Below are positions 8,513-19,399 of a stretch of DNA of 64,000 nucleotides, in pieces. The DNA is from Bradyrhizobium ontarionense (lineage in GTDB: Bacteria; Pseudomonadota; Alphaproteobacteria; Rhizobiales; Xanthobacteraceae), in assembly GCF_021088345.1 (NCBI RefSeq), contig NZ_CP088156.1, forward strand, positions 620,001 through 684,000. The letters are read 5' to 3'. The notes beneath the pieces are model-generated. The model saw only the letters and a program-made list of their open reading frames with translations. It made no database searches and was not told the DNA's origin. Positions within the stretch are counted from its first letter, which is position 1, and each line of letters starts with the position of its first letter. A program made the position numbers and the translations under genes.

Positions 8513-9259
8513 CTACGCCGGCGGCTGAAAGCTCTTCAGGGTGCGGCTCTTGTAGTCGTAGAGCTTGCCGGTCTCGGTCCAGGCGGGCGTGCACAGCGGC
8601 ACGATGAACTCGGCGGCCTGCTCGGGCGTGTCGAGCGTGGCAGGGTCTTCGCCCGGAAACACGGTGGCGCGCATGCGGGTGCGGATCGGGCCGGGGCTGA
8701 ACAGGTTGACGCGCAAGGGCGTGCGCTCGGTCTCATGGGCCCAGACCCGCGCCAGCGTTTCCAGCGCCGCCTTGGTCGCGGCATAGGGGCCGAGATAGGC
8801 CGAGGCCTTGGCCGCCGCACCCGAGGTCACGAAGACAGCGCGCCCGGCATCCGAGGCCTTCAGCAGCGGCTCCATGCAGCGGATCAACTGGAAATTAGCG
8901 GTGAGGTTGACCGCGACGGCGTCGTTCCACGGCTTGAGGTCGATATGGCCGAGCGGCGACGACGGGCCGGGCACGCCGGCATTGCCGATGAGGATGTCGA
9001 GCTTGCCGTGGCGCTCGTGCAGCGCGGCGCCGAGCCGGGCGATGCCGTCGGTGTCGGTCATGCTGAGCGGCACCAGCGTGGCGCCATTGCCGGTCTCTTT
9101 GCGGATCTCGTCGTCGAGCTCCTCGAGCCCGCCTTGCGTGCGCGCCACCGCGACGACATGCGCACCGGCGCGGGCGAGCGCGCGCGCGGTCGCATAGCCG
9201 ATGCCGCGCGAGGCGCCGGTGACGAGGGCAATACGGTTGGCGAGGGGAAGGGTCATCAT
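8513..9259 (-). CDS. Short-chain dehydrogenase/reductase
   Basis: 248 residues from MMTLPLANRIAL. The open frame continues upstream only because it runs through a dispersed repeat, so that extension is rejected. SDR features are present: TGASRGIG cofactor loop, NAG motif, S-x12-YAATK catalytic residues. It would be a cytosolic NAD(P)-dependent oxidoreductase of unknown substrate; a C-terminal stretch with TETGKLYDYKSR is conserved in some SDRs of this group. It follows purF on the same strand. Confidence 0.85.
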   Translation of the reverse strand: MMTLPLANRIALVTGASRGIGYATARALARAGAHVVAVARTQGGLEELDDEIRKETGNGATLVPLSMTDTDGIARLGAALHERHGKLDILIGNAGVPGPSSPLGHIDLKPWNDAVAVNLTANFQLIRCMEPLLKASDAGRAVFVTSGAAAKASAYLGPYAATKAALETLARVWAHETERTPLRVNLFSPGPIRTRMRATVFPGEDPATLDTPEQAAEFIVPLCTPAWTETGKLYDYKSRTLKSFQPPA

Positions 9260-9562
9260 GCAGCGTCCATCGTCGTCCCGGCGAAAGCCGGGTCCCATAC
9301 TCCGCGGCGTTTATGATGGAGTTGGCTGGTCGTGGCTAGCCTCACTCGACGAACGACAGCCGGCGTTCGGACGACGGCCAACCACCCGCCGTCATTCCGG
9401 GGCGAGGCCACAGGCCTCGAACCCGGAATCCAGAGCTGAGAGGTGCAAGACAACTTCGAGATTCCGGGTTCGAGGCCTTCGGCAGATCGCTTTGCGATCT
9501 TGCCGTGCAGCCTCGCCCCGGAATGACGGCGCGGGGTTGAATGCCGCCAAGTGGCGTGAGCC
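9260..9562. repeat. Intergenic region made of two dispersed palindromes
   Basis: This 303-base gap between purF and the SDR gene holds no gene. CCCGGCGAAAGCCGGG at 9277-9292 is a perfect hairpin. A long nested inverted repeat follows: 21-base perfect outer arms at 9388-9408 and 9510-9530 (GCCGTCATTCCGGGGCGAGG and its complement) enclose a second pair around CTCGAACCCGGAATC/GATTCCGGGTTCGAG. Either could end purF transcription. Confidence 0.75.
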
Positions 9563-11095
9563 TCAACTCGCCTCGGCCAGCAGCGACAGCTGGTGCTGGA
9601 TCGGCTCGACCATCGCCTGGTCGGTGAGGTGGGTCGGATAGCTGCCGGTGAAGCAGTGGTCGGAGAATTTCGGTGCCGCCGGGTCGCGGCCCGCCTCGCC
9701 CATGGCGCGGTACATGCCGTCGATCGACAGGAAGGCCAGCGAATCCGCGCCGATCAGCTCGCGCATCTCCTCGAGCGAATGCGTCGCCGCCAGCAGGCCG
9801 CCGCGGTCCGGCAGGTCGATGCCGTAATAGTCAGGGTAGAGGATCGGCGGCGAGGCGAGACGGAAATGGACCTCGGTGGCGCCGGCCTCGCGCATCATGC
9901 GCACGATCTTCTTCGAGGTCGTGCCGCGCACCAGCGAATCGTCGATCAGGATGATGCGCTTGCCTTCGATCGCGGCGCGGTTGGCGGAGTGCTTCATGCG
10001 CACGCCGGATTCGCGGATCGCCTGGGTCGGCTGGATGAAGGTGCGGCCGACATAGTGGTTGCGGATGATGCCGAGCTCGAACGGCACGCCCGAGTGCTGG
10101 CTGTAGCCGAGCGCCGCAGGCACCCCGGAATCCGGCACCGGCACGATGACGTCGACATCGACGTGATTTTCGCGCGCGAGCTGCGCGCCGAACGCCTTGC
10201 GCACCTGGTAGACCGAGCGGCCGCCGACCACGGAATCAGGGCGGGCGAAGTAGATGTACTCGAACACGCAGGGACGCGCCGGCTTGGGCGGGAACGGCTT
10301 GTGGCTGTGCAAGCCCTGTTCGTCGAAGATCACGACTTCGCCCGGTTCGATGTCGCGGATATAGCGCGCGCCGATCATGTCGAGCGCGCAGGTCTCCGAG
10401 GCCAGGATCGGGCAGCCTTCGAGCTCGCCATAGACCAGCGGACGGATGCCGAGGGGATCGCGGGCGCCGATCAGCTTCTTGTTGGTCAGACACACCAGCG
10501 AGTAGGCGCCTTCGAGCGCGCGCAGCGCCTCGATGAAGCGGTCGATGAAGTTGCTGCGGCGGGAATGGGCGACCAGATGCAGAATCACCTCGGTGTCGCT
10601 GGTCGACTGCATGATGGCGCCGGCCCGCACCAGCTCGCGGCGCAAGGTGAGACCGTTGGTGAGGTTGCCGTTGTGGCCGACCGCGAAGCCGCCGGCATTC
10701 AGCTCGGCGAACAGCGGCTGCACGTTGCGCAGGATCGTCGCACCGGTCGTCGCGTAGCGCACGTGGCCGACGGCGGCGTTGCCGGGCAGGCGCTCGATCA
10801 CCTCGCGGCGGGAGAACGTATCTCCGACCAGGCCGAGCCGGCGTTCGCTGTGGAAGCGCGCGCCGTCATAGGAGACGATGCCCGCCGCTTCCTGGCCGCG
10901 ATGCTGGAGCGCATGCAGGCCGAGCGCGGTGATCGCGGCGGCATCGCTATGCCCGTAAATGCCAAACACGCCGCACTCTTCGCGCAGCGTGTCTCCATCA
11001 AGGTCGGGGTCTCTGAGATAGGCTTGAGGTCCGAAGTCCAGATCCGCTTGGATATCCATTTGGGCTCCGCCGGAAGAATCGTGGTGCTGGTCCAT
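9563..11095 (-). CDS. purF: Amidophosphoribosyltransferase
   Basis: Catalyses the first committed step of purine synthesis: PRPP plus glutamine to phosphoribosylamine. The 510-residue start at 11095 is chosen for the AGAGAGG just upstream; a GTG at 11122 overlaps the cvpA stop and is the alternative. The glutaminase nucleophile is the Cys of EE-CGVFGIYG (Cys41 here), so a propeptide of ~40 residues must be removed. The phosphoribosyltransferase domain carries the PRPP loop IILIDDSLVRGTTS. Operon with cvpA upstream, as in many bacteria. Confidence 0.97.
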   Translation of the reverse strand: MDQHHDSSGGAQMDIQADLDFGPQAYLRDPDLDGDTLREECGVFGIYGHSDAAAITALGLHALQHRGQEAAGIVSYDGARFHSERRLGLVGDTFSRREVIERLPGNAAVGHVRYATTGATILRNVQPLFAELNAGGFAVGHNGNLTNGLTLRRELVRAGAIMQSTSDTEVILHLVAHSRRSNFIDRFIEALRALEGAYSLVCLTNKKLIGARDPLGIRPLVYGELEGCPILASETCALDMIGARYIRDIEPGEVVIFDEQGLHSHKPFPPKPARPCVFEYIYFARPDSVVGGRSVYQVRKAFGAQLARENHVDVDVIVPVPDSGVPAALGYSQHSGVPFELGIIRNHYVGRTFIQPTQAIRESGVRMKHSANRAAIEGKRIILIDDSLVRGTTSKKIVRMMREAGATEVHFRLASPPILYPDYYGIDLPDRGGLLAATHSLEEMRELIGADSLAFLSIDGMYRAMGEAGRDPAAPKFSDHCFTGSYPTHLTDQAMVEPIQHQLSLLAEAS

Positions 11096-11118
11096 CGCGC
11101 CTCTCTTCTGGGCTTGGC

Positions 11119-11745
11119 TCACTTGGCCGCGGGTTTCTCGATCAGCTTCTTCAAGCTGTCGCGGGCAGGCTTGCTGTACCCATCGCCGCCCGCTGCGGGC
11201 GACTCGGTGTCAGTCTGGTCGTCGTCCGGCTTGTTCTTCTTGAATTTCTTTAAAATGGTGTTCTCGGGATCATCAGGCAAGAGCGACATCAGCCAATCCC
11301 CGGTTCCCTGCAGGACCACGCGGGACTTTGCCCCGGTGACCCAGTCCGGACGCTGCTTGTCCGGCACCAGCCAGCTGAAGAACAGGAAGGCCACGACCAC
11401 GATCAGGAGGCCGCGGCCCAGTCCGAACAGGAATCCGAGGGTGCGGTCGAGCGCGCCGATCCGCGAATCGAGGATCATGTCGGAGATTCGGACCGTGATT
11501 ACCGAGACGATGAGCAGGGTGCCCACGAAAGTACCGGCGACCACGACCACGCTCGCGACCGTGTCGTTGTTGAAATAGGTCTTGGCGGTCGGCAGCAGCT
11601 TGGAGAATGAATAAAGCGTTACCAGGGCCGCCGCGCCCCAGGCCGCAATCGACAGCACCTCGCGCATGAAGCCGCGGACCATCGCGAGCAGCCCAGATAC
11701 CAGCATGACGCCGAGCAGGATGAGATCGAGGATCGTTATCGGCAT
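11119..11745 (-). CDS. cvpA: CvpA family inner-membrane protein
   Basis: 208 residues from MPITILDLILLG; the frame extends further upstream without support. Four hydrophobic segments in the first ~150 residues (LLGVMLVSGLLAM, AAWGAAALVTLY, VVVVAGTFVGTLLIV, LLIVVVAFLFF) followed by a charged, Lys/Asp-rich cytosolic tail match the CvpA/colicin V production family. The molecular role is unsettled; the link to purF is conserved in many genomes and its end touches the purF start region here. Confidence 0.9.
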   Translation of the reverse strand: MPITILDLILLGVMLVSGLLAMVRGFMREVLSIAAWGAAALVTLYSFSKLLPTAKTYFNNDTVASVVVVAGTFVGTLLIVSVITVRISDMILDSRIGALDRTLGFLFGLGRGLLIVVVAFLFFSWLVPDKQRPDWVTGAKSRVVLQGTGDWLMSLLPDDPENTILKKFKKNKPDDDQTDTESPAAGGDGYSKPARDSLKKLIEKPAAK

Positions 11746-11920
11746 CGGCTGGTCGGGTCCGCTTCGCTGGTCCAAGGTTCTCGTCGAATCGACGGAGAAC
11801 ACCGATCCTCCAGGTGGAGGAAACAGAGGTTCCCCGGCAAGTCCGGATGCGGCACGATCCCGTGCGCGGGCCCGGTTGCGGCGTTGTATAGCGGCGAGTC
11901 ACGCGAACGTCACGGTCCGC

Positions 11921-13420
<1,500 letters not shown>

Positions 13421-13439
13421 GGAAGGAGAATCGGTGCGG

Positions 13440-14165
13440 TCAGGACTGGGATGCGTTCCATAGCATAGTTAGGCCTGCGACCAGCATGATGCCATCCATG
13501 ACCAGGCGGAACATGTCCGGCTTCATGTGCAGCACGAAGCGTTTGGCGACGAAGGCGCCGGCCATCAGCGAGCCGCCGGCGATCAGGCCCTTGAGCAGGA
13601 TGTCCGGCGTCAGCGCGCCGAAGCGCTGGAATGTGATGGACTTCGAGACGTAGAGCCCGAGCGAGCTCGCGGCCTCCGTGGCCAGGAAGGCGCCCTTCGT
13701 GAGCCCGTAGAACAGGAACAGCGGCACGCTGAGCGGTCCGGTCGAGACCACGAGGCCGGTCAGAAATCCGATCACCGCACCGCCGAGCGCGAGATGCCAG
13801 AGACCCGCTTTGAGCTGATAGCGCGCCAGGACGTGGCGCAGCGGCACCATCGCGATCAGGAACAGCCCGATCGTGATGTCGACGGCATGCGACGGCAGCA
13901 CGAGCAGCGTGCGCGCGCCGAGTGCCGCCGCCGGAATGCCCGTGATCGAATAGGCGGCGCAGGCACGCCAGTCGACCTCGCGCCACCACGCCAGGATGCG
14001 GGAGAGGTTGGCCATCACGGCGGCCACCGCCATGATCGGCACCGCTTCCTTCGGCCCGTATTCGTAAACGAGCACCGGCATCAGCATGATCGAGGAGCCG
14101 GTGCCGACGATGCCGGACAGCGTGCCGGCGACGAGGCCGACGGTGAGCACGAAGAGAAAGCCCAA
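13440..14165 (-). CDS. TSUP family (TauE/SafE-type) membrane permease
   Basis: 241 residues, seven to eight hydrophobic segments with the internal repeat typical of the family (GLVAGTLSGIVGTGSSIMLMP near the start, then GAVIGFLTGLVVSTG in the second half). Such proteins export or import sulfite, sulfoacetate or other organosulfur anions. The substrate cannot be told from sequence. It is co-directional with radA 19 bases downstream, which may be transcribed together with it. Confidence 0.85.
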   Translation of the reverse strand: MGFLFVLTVGLVAGTLSGIVGTGSSIMLMPVLVYEYGPKEAVPIMAVAAVMANLSRILAWWREVDWRACAAYSITGIPAAALGARTLLVLPSHAVDITIGLFLIAMVPLRHVLARYQLKAGLWHLALGGAVIGFLTGLVVSTGPLSVPLFLFYGLTKGAFLATEAASSLGLYVSKSITFQRFGALTPDILLKGLIAGGSLMAGAFVAKRFVLHMKPDMFRLVMDGIMLVAGLTMLWNASQS

Positions 14166-14199
14166 GATTGTCGCTCCGCGGCGCCCGCGCTGTCTCGGC

Positions 14200-14287
14200 C
14201 GTCATTGCGAGCGCAGCGGCGCAGCGAAGCAATCCAGACTGTCTCTGCGGAGGGATGCTGGATTGCTTCGCTGCGCTCGCAATGACG
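14200..14287. repeat. CGTCATTGCGAG palindromic repeat, copy 2
   Basis: Full-length copy of the element at 8357-8436: CGTCATTGCGAGCGCAGCG on the left, CTGCGCTCGCAATGACG on the right, with AATCCAG and CTGGATT inside. It sits just upstream of the TSUP permease gene and downstream of nothing, so it lies in a promoter-proximal gap. Confidence 0.85.
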
Positions 14288-14432
14288 AGGAGACAGCCGC
14301 GCCGTGTGGTTAACCGATGGTTCGACGGGAATCGAAATCGCCGATGATTGTGCGTCTGCATCTTTAAAAGTTGAAGCGTATTCGTCGCATGTCCGCTGAT
14401 GTTTTCGGGCGATGACGACGAGCGGAGAGCCG

Positions 14433-14720
14433 ATGTCCTTGCAAATGCAGCCGTCCATGACGGCGACGTCCAATGCCGAGCTTCCCTGGTTCGCAGCTGC
14501 GATGCTGGCGATCGAAGCCGGCGAGGTGATCCGGCTGCGGCTGGAGAAATTCGCGCGCGGCGAAGCCGATGCGGGCGAGGAGGCGGAGCTGATGGTCGTT
14601 GAAAAGATCGCCGCAGCTCTGGAGGCGACGGCGAAACTGATGGCCGGCGCGAGCCCGGCGGCGATCGTCGATCTCTATCGAGACTATGTCGCGGCCAACG
14701 CCGAGCGGCTGTCCGTGTAG
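14433..14720 (+). CDS. Hypothetical small helical protein
   Basis: 95 residues from MSLQMQPS, chosen because GGAGAG lies four bases upstream; an in-frame ATG at 14412 is the alternative. Mostly amphipathic helix (LAIEAGEVIRLRLEKFARG, AELMVVEKIAAALEATAKLM), acidic overall, no signal peptide or membrane segment. No family is recognised. Codon use is like the core genes, so it is likely real. Confidence 0.6.
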   Translation: MSLQMQPSMTATSNAELPWFAAAMLAIEAGEVIRLRLEKFARGEADAGEEAELMVVEKIAAALEATAKLMAGASPAAIVDLYRDYVAANAERLSV

Positions 14721-14940
14721 GCACGCGCAGTCCGGCTACCTTGGGGGCCTGTTGCTGCGGCAGGCGGATGTCGAGTCACCCAGCGCGGACAAGCTTGTCA
14801 AAACGCCGGTGACTGGGCCGCCTCACGCCTTCACGTGCGGTGTTGCCATCGAAGTGAAGATCGGACACCCTCCCGAGAACGCGACGGCTGATCACCTCGT
14901 TTTCGCCGGACCAATCCAAGTGCGACTGCTCATACGCCTC

Positions 14941-15759
14941 ATGCAACGCGTGCTCGTCGCCGGGTTGGGGATCTTCACGGTCTGGCTGATCGTGTTCGTG
15001 GTGTTCGAGACGGCGAACCGCAGGCTGCCCTGGATTCTCGCTGTCGGTGTCAGCTATGCATTCGCTGCCTATGTCGTTCTTCCGCGCGTGATCCGGTTGA
15101 GCCTCAAGATACTTCAGAATCGGCGGGTGCCCAGCTACACGATCACCGGCGATGGATTGCACGGGGACCCCGTCAATGTCGCCCTGATCGGAACGCTTCA
15201 ACAGATTCGCGCGGGCTTTGCGGCGGTCGGTTGGTCTGAAGCGGACCGATTGGGGCTGGCAAGCTCGTGGGCCATGATCCGTGCCTTCGTCTTCAACACG
15301 TCGTACCCCACCGCTCCATTCAGCACCCTCTATCTATTCGGGCGCGGTCAGGATATCGGCTTTCAGCAAGCCATCGGCAATAGCCCGCGAAAGCGCCATC
15401 ACGTCCGGTTCTGGGCGGTTGGCCTGGCACGCGCAGAGAAGACTTGGAACGCTGGCGATTTCTGGTCAAACACCGACCAGCCAGCGGCCGATGAATCCGT
15501 TCTCTGGGTCGGTGCCGGCACGAAGGACACTGGCCTGTCGTTCACCCGACTGACGTTCCAGATCACTCACGCCACCGATCCGGATGTCAACGCCGAGCGG
15601 GATTACATCATGGCCGAACTGATCAGGACGCGATCGATCGAGACCGTGGAGCTGTACAAAGCTGGTCAGAGCCTGCCAGAGCGCGTCAATCACTACGTGA
15701 CGGATGGCGATATTGCGTTGGCGAGCGTGTTGATCGCCACGAATGACGACGGTGCATGA
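14941..15759 (+). CDS. LssY C-terminal domain membrane protein
   Basis: 272 residues from MQRVLVAGLG; the frame is open upstream to 14686 and a GTG at 14920 is possible. Two hydrophobic segments (VLVAGLGIFTVWLIVFVVF and LAVGVSYAFAAYVVLP) anchor a soluble domain that matches the LssY C-terminal family: GDPVNVALIGT, FAAVGWSEAD, RKRHHVRFW. LssY is known from Legionella secretion-linked loci but its activity is undefined. No partner gene is adjacent; the gene is convergent with the MFS gene. Confidence 0.7.
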   Translation: MQRVLVAGLGIFTVWLIVFVVFETANRRLPWILAVGVSYAFAAYVVLPRVIRLSLKILQNRRVPSYTITGDGLHGDPVNVALIGTLQQIRAGFAAVGWSEADRLGLASSWAMIRAFVFNTSYPTAPFSTLYLFGRGQDIGFQQAIGNSPRKRHHVRFWAVGLARAEKTWNAGDFWSNTDQPAADESVLWVGAGTKDTGLSFTRLTFQITHATDPDVNAERDYIMAELIRTRSIETVELYKAGQSLPERVNHYVTDGDIALASVLIATNDDGA

Positions 15760-15777
15760 TTTGCCGTCGTCGTCTGT

Positions 15778-17349
15778 CTAATGGACAGGCTGACGAGCCT
15801 GGTTCGATCTCGTTCGTTCCGTTCTGGGCCGGACCAGGAAAGCGGTGCCGAGCAGGACGAGCATCGCAACCAAGACGACAGTCAGAAACGCCTGATCGAA
15901 GGCGCGATGAGCGTGTGAGGTCACGATTGCAGCGAGCTCGGTCGGCAGCCGCTCAGCAGCGATCAGGGCCTCGTCGATGCTGTCGCGAGCGGCCGCGGGA
16001 ATGCCGAGGCCGTCGGGCAGCACCATGAATGCGGTAAAAACTCCCGACAGGATGCTTCCGAAAATGCTGATGCCGATCGTGCCGCCGAGCTCGAACGAGA
16101 CTTCCTCGATCGAGGCGGCCATGCCTTCGCGGCCTTCGGGCGCGTGATTCATCACGGCGTTGGAGGCGGCCGCAACGGATGCACCGAGCCCGAGACCGTT
16201 GACCGCGATGCAGATCAATTGCAACACCAGATTGCCGTTGTAGCATAGGAAGTAGCCGGCTGCGCCGATGCTGGCGATCGCCAGCGCGCCGGACATCACG
16301 GTGGCGGCTCCGACGCGACGGAGCGTCAGGCTCGCGATCGGCCCGCCGGCGAACGCGCCGACCGGCGCCGGCAGGATGTACAGTGCGGCCTGTAGTGGCG
16401 AATAGCCGAGGACGAGTTGCAAGCGCTGGCTGATCGCCAGCTCCGTGCCCGCGATGGCGAGCGAGGCCACGATCGCCGTCACGACGCTGAGCGTGAACTC
16501 GCCGTTCTGGAACAGGGTGAAGTCGATCAACGGATCCTTGAGGCCCAATTGACGGCGTACAAAGACGGTCAACATGATGGTCGTGGCGACGGCTGCGGCA
16601 GCTACGATGCCATAAGAAGAATGGGGACTGCCGAGCTCCTCGACGACATATGCGAATCCGATCAACCCGGCCATGATCTGTACTGAACCGATCAGGTCCC
16701 AGTTGCGGTCAGCGCGATCTGCTGGTGCCGGAATCAGCGCCAAGCCGGCAATCAGCGAGAGGATAACCAGCGGCACGTTGATGAGAAAGACCGAGCCCCA
16801 CCAGAAATATTCCAACAGGACGCCGCCGACCAAGGGGCCGACCGCCGCTCCGCTGGATGCGACGGCTCCCCAGATGGCGATGGCGAGCGCCCGTTCGTGC
16901 TCATCGGAAAAGGTGATGCGAATGATCGACAGTGTCGCCGGCATCATCAGCGCGGCGCCGACCGCGAGCAGGACGCGTCCGCCAATCAGGACCGTGGCAG
17001 TCGGCGAATAGGCGGCGACGACCGAGGCCAGTCCGAACACGATGAGGCCGGCAACGAACGTCCTCTTGTGACCGACGCGATCGCCGAGCGAGCCGAAGCC
17101 GGGAAGGAGACCGGCAACGACAAGCCCATAGGCCATGACGATCCACAATTTCTCCGAGGCCGTCGCTCCGAGCTCATGGGTCAGGCTCGGCAACGCCGTG
17201 TAGAGCACCGTCATGTCGATCACGACCAGCGCAAGCGCGCTGGAGACGGTCAGGAGGATCAGCCAGCGATTGCGTTTCGACATCGGCGCGCTCGCCGGCG
17301 GAAACCTCAGGTCGGTCCGCGCATTCGTCGTCTCGTGCACGTTCATCAC
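15778..17349 (-). CDS. DHA2-type MFS transporter (14 TM), last gene of the envelope hydrolase module
   Basis: 523 residues, about 14 hydrophobic segments, MFS motif A-like GFGSLGDRVGHKR after helix 2 and motif C-like GAAVGPLVGGVLLEYFWW in helix 5. These mark the DHA2 (EmrB/QacA-like) drug:H+ antiporter branch, which mostly exports. It starts 6 bases after the stop of amidohydrolase 1, so the two are almost surely co-transcribed. Known family members are efflux pumps; import of hydrolysis products or export of toxic substrate are both possible here. Confidence 0.87.
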   Translation of the reverse strand: MMNVHETTNARTDLRFPPASAPMSKRNRWLILLTVSSALALVVIDMTVLYTALPSLTHELGATASEKLWIVMAYGLVVAGLLPGFGSLGDRVGHKRTFVAGLIVFGLASVVAAYSPTATVLIGGRVLLAVGAALMMPATLSIIRITFSDEHERALAIAIWGAVASSGAAVGPLVGGVLLEYFWWGSVFLINVPLVILSLIAGLALIPAPADRADRNWDLIGSVQIMAGLIGFAYVVEELGSPHSSYGIVAAAAVATTIMLTVFVRRQLGLKDPLIDFTLFQNGEFTLSVVTAIVASLAIAGTELAISQRLQLVLGYSPLQAALYILPAPVGAFAGGPIASLTLRRVGAATVMSGALAIASIGAAGYFLCYNGNLVLQLICIAVNGLGLGASVAAASNAVMNHAPEGREGMAASIEEVSFELGGTIGISIFGSILSGVFTAFMVLPDGLGIPAAARDSIDEALIAAERLPTELAAIVTSHAHRAFDQAFLTVVLVAMLVLLGTAFLVRPRTERTRSNQARQPVH

Positions 17350-17355
17350 TCCCGT

Positions 17356-19167
17356 TCAGAGTCCATCGCGATGCGTGATCCGTCCGTTCATCATCGTCAG
17401 CTGAATATTGACCTTACCTATGTCGTATGGCCCGACATCGAACAGGTTCTTCTCGAGCACGATCAGATCGGCCAGCTTGCCTACCTTGATGGAGCCGATC
17501 TTGTCTTCCATGCGGAGCTGGTAGGCTCCGTTGATTGTGTAGCCGCGGATGAGTTCCGGCAGGCTCAGGCGTTCGGTCGCGGGCGGATGAACCAGGCCGT
17601 CCGGCTTGCCCGGCTCCTGACGCGTATGGCCGGCCTGCAACGCCTCGAGCGGCTTGACGACGACCTTGGAGCCGGTCGCCAGGGCATCCATTCCGAACGA
17701 AACCGTGACGCCTTGATCGATGAACGTCTTGAAGCTGTACATGCGGCTCCAGCGCTCGTCGCCATAGATCTCGCGGATGCGCCGCTGGCTCGTGTCCGGC
17801 ACGCCCCACTGGATCTGGGTGTTCGCGATCACGCCGAGCTTTCTGAAGCGCGCAATGTCCGAAGGCGCGGTGATGAACGCGTGGCAGATGGTATGGCGGC
17901 GGTTGCCGGGTCCGTGCTTGCCAAACGCAGCTTCGTATCCATCCAGGCTCATGCGGACTGCCCCGTCGCCACAGGCGTGAAGGTGCGTGTCGATGCCCTC
18001 CGCATGCGCCTGGCGCAGGATGCGGTTCAATACGGGTGATGGCAACAAGGGGTCGCCGCGCGAATCCGGAGTTCCGGCGTAGGGATCGAGCAGATAGGCG
18101 GTGCGGCTCAGTTCGGTGCCGTCGACGATCAGCTTGAGCACCTCGGCCTTGACCAGCGGAGTACGATAGCGCTTCCGGTAGGCCCGAATGATCGGCATCG
18201 GATCGACATTGGGATCGTTGTGATAGAGGCTGCCGATCACGCGCTGCCGCAGCTTGCCGCGCTTCTCGAGGTCGACCAGCATGTCGAAGCCGTGATGCTG
18301 CTCGGTCGGCCAGGCGCTGAAGCCGGCATCGAAGAAGGTGGTGATGCCGGCGGCGGCGAGCTTGGGCTGCCATTCCTCGATCGCGGCGGCGGTCGACTTC
18401 AGGCCAAACGGTTCGATGCCATGCTTTTCGAGCGTCTTCAGAACCGCGAACAGCGCGGGCACTTCCGAAATGAAGCCGGTCGGCTCACCATTGGCATCCT
18501 TTTCGTACCAGGAGGAGCCGGGCACGACGTCGCGCGGGGTGTCCTTGGTGATGCCGGCCATCTCCAGCAGCTTGGAATTGACCCAGTAGCTGTGCAGATC
18601 GCAACTGACGAGCAGGACCGGCCGGTCCGGGAAGATCGCGTCCAGTGATTCCTTGCGTGGACCCGACGCGGGAAACGCGCCAACGATCCAGCCGAAGCCG
18701 AGAATGAACTTGTCGTCGGAATGCGCCTTGGCGTAATCGCGCAGGATCGCGTAGATGCGCTCGGGATCTTCCTCGTTGACCCAGGCGCCGCGGGCGAACG
18801 CCAGCGTGCAAAGATGCCAATGCGCCTCGACGAAGCCCGGCATCAGCATGCGCCCCTTGAGGTCGACGACCTCAGCCCCGCGTCTGGCAAACTTCATCGC
18901 CCCAGCATCGTCGCCGACATAGACGATCTTCTCTCCCTTGACGACGACTGCCTCGGCCCACGGCAGCGAGTCCTCCACCGTATAGACGCGTCCGCCGCGA
19001 AACACGGTCGTGCGGTTGGAGGCGGCCCCTGCCGGAGCCGCGGCGGCGGCTGCGAATGCTGCTGCCGCAGCCGTGGTCGCGACCATCTGGCGACGAGTCA
19101 GTCCGCCGCCGCCCGGCTTCGATGCCGAAAAGAGTGAACCGAGGGCTGAGCCACATGCAATGCACAT
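17356..19167 (-). CDS. Tat-exported YtcJ-like amidohydrolase 1
   Basis: 603 residues. The start MCIACG has AGGAACAGGA upstream. A twin-arginine signal (TRRQMVA, Arg25-26) is followed by an Ala-rich h-region and a cleavage-like AGA near residue 48. The mature protein is a metal-dependent amidohydrolase of the YtcJ type: composite beta domain (FRGGRVYTV), metal-binding H-W-H (116/118), LHACGDGA, and the late Asp in FGMDA. It would hydrolyse amide or ester bonds in the periplasm. Odd: a Cys-x-x-Cys pair at residues 2 and 5, shared with the paralogue at 21948. Confidence 0.85.
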   Translation of the reverse strand: MCIACGSALGSLFSASKPGGGGLTRRQMVATTAAAAAFAAAAAAPAGAASNRTTVFRGGRVYTVEDSLPWAEAVVVKGEKIVYVGDDAGAMKFARRGAEVVDLKGRMLMPGFVEAHWHLCTLAFARGAWVNEEDPERIYAILRDYAKAHSDDKFILGFGWIVGAFPASGPRKESLDAIFPDRPVLLVSCDLHSYWVNSKLLEMAGITKDTPRDVVPGSSWYEKDANGEPTGFISEVPALFAVLKTLEKHGIEPFGLKSTAAAIEEWQPKLAAAGITTFFDAGFSAWPTEQHHGFDMLVDLEKRGKLRQRVIGSLYHNDPNVDPMPIIRAYRKRYRTPLVKAEVLKLIVDGTELSRTAYLLDPYAGTPDSRGDPLLPSPVLNRILRQAHAEGIDTHLHACGDGAVRMSLDGYEAAFGKHGPGNRRHTICHAFITAPSDIARFRKLGVIANTQIQWGVPDTSQRRIREIYGDERWSRMYSFKTFIDQGVTVSFGMDALATGSKVVVKPLEALQAGHTRQEPGKPDGLVHPPATERLSLPELIRGYTINGAYQLRMEDKIGSIKVGKLADLIVLEKNLFDVGPYDIGKVNIQLTMMNGRITHRDGL

Positions 19168-19399
19168 TGTCCTGTTCCTAAAAGTCCGCGCTCGGCGCGA
19201 GCTGCATCATTGTCGACTCGAACGCTAAACTACGTCACTCCACACCCGCCAAGATTGACAGCGATCAAGTCAGTCTCGGGCATCGCGCGCGCACGCTCGA
19301 ACTGAAGTCCCGGATTGTTGCCGATGAAGAAAATTCAAATCGAATTCTTTCAGACAGGATCGCTAGTCACGGCGACAGAGGCGCTCGATCCGAGCACGA

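Noticed and set aside
9260..9298. N-terminal extension of the SDR gene (reads MGPGFRRDD)
   Set aside because: Encoded by the dispersed CCCGGCGAAAGCCGGG palindrome and not part of the SDR fold.
9593..11578. Rightward open frame of ~660 codons
   Set aside because: Antisense shadow of purF and cvpA with no domain and arginine/alanine-rich composition.
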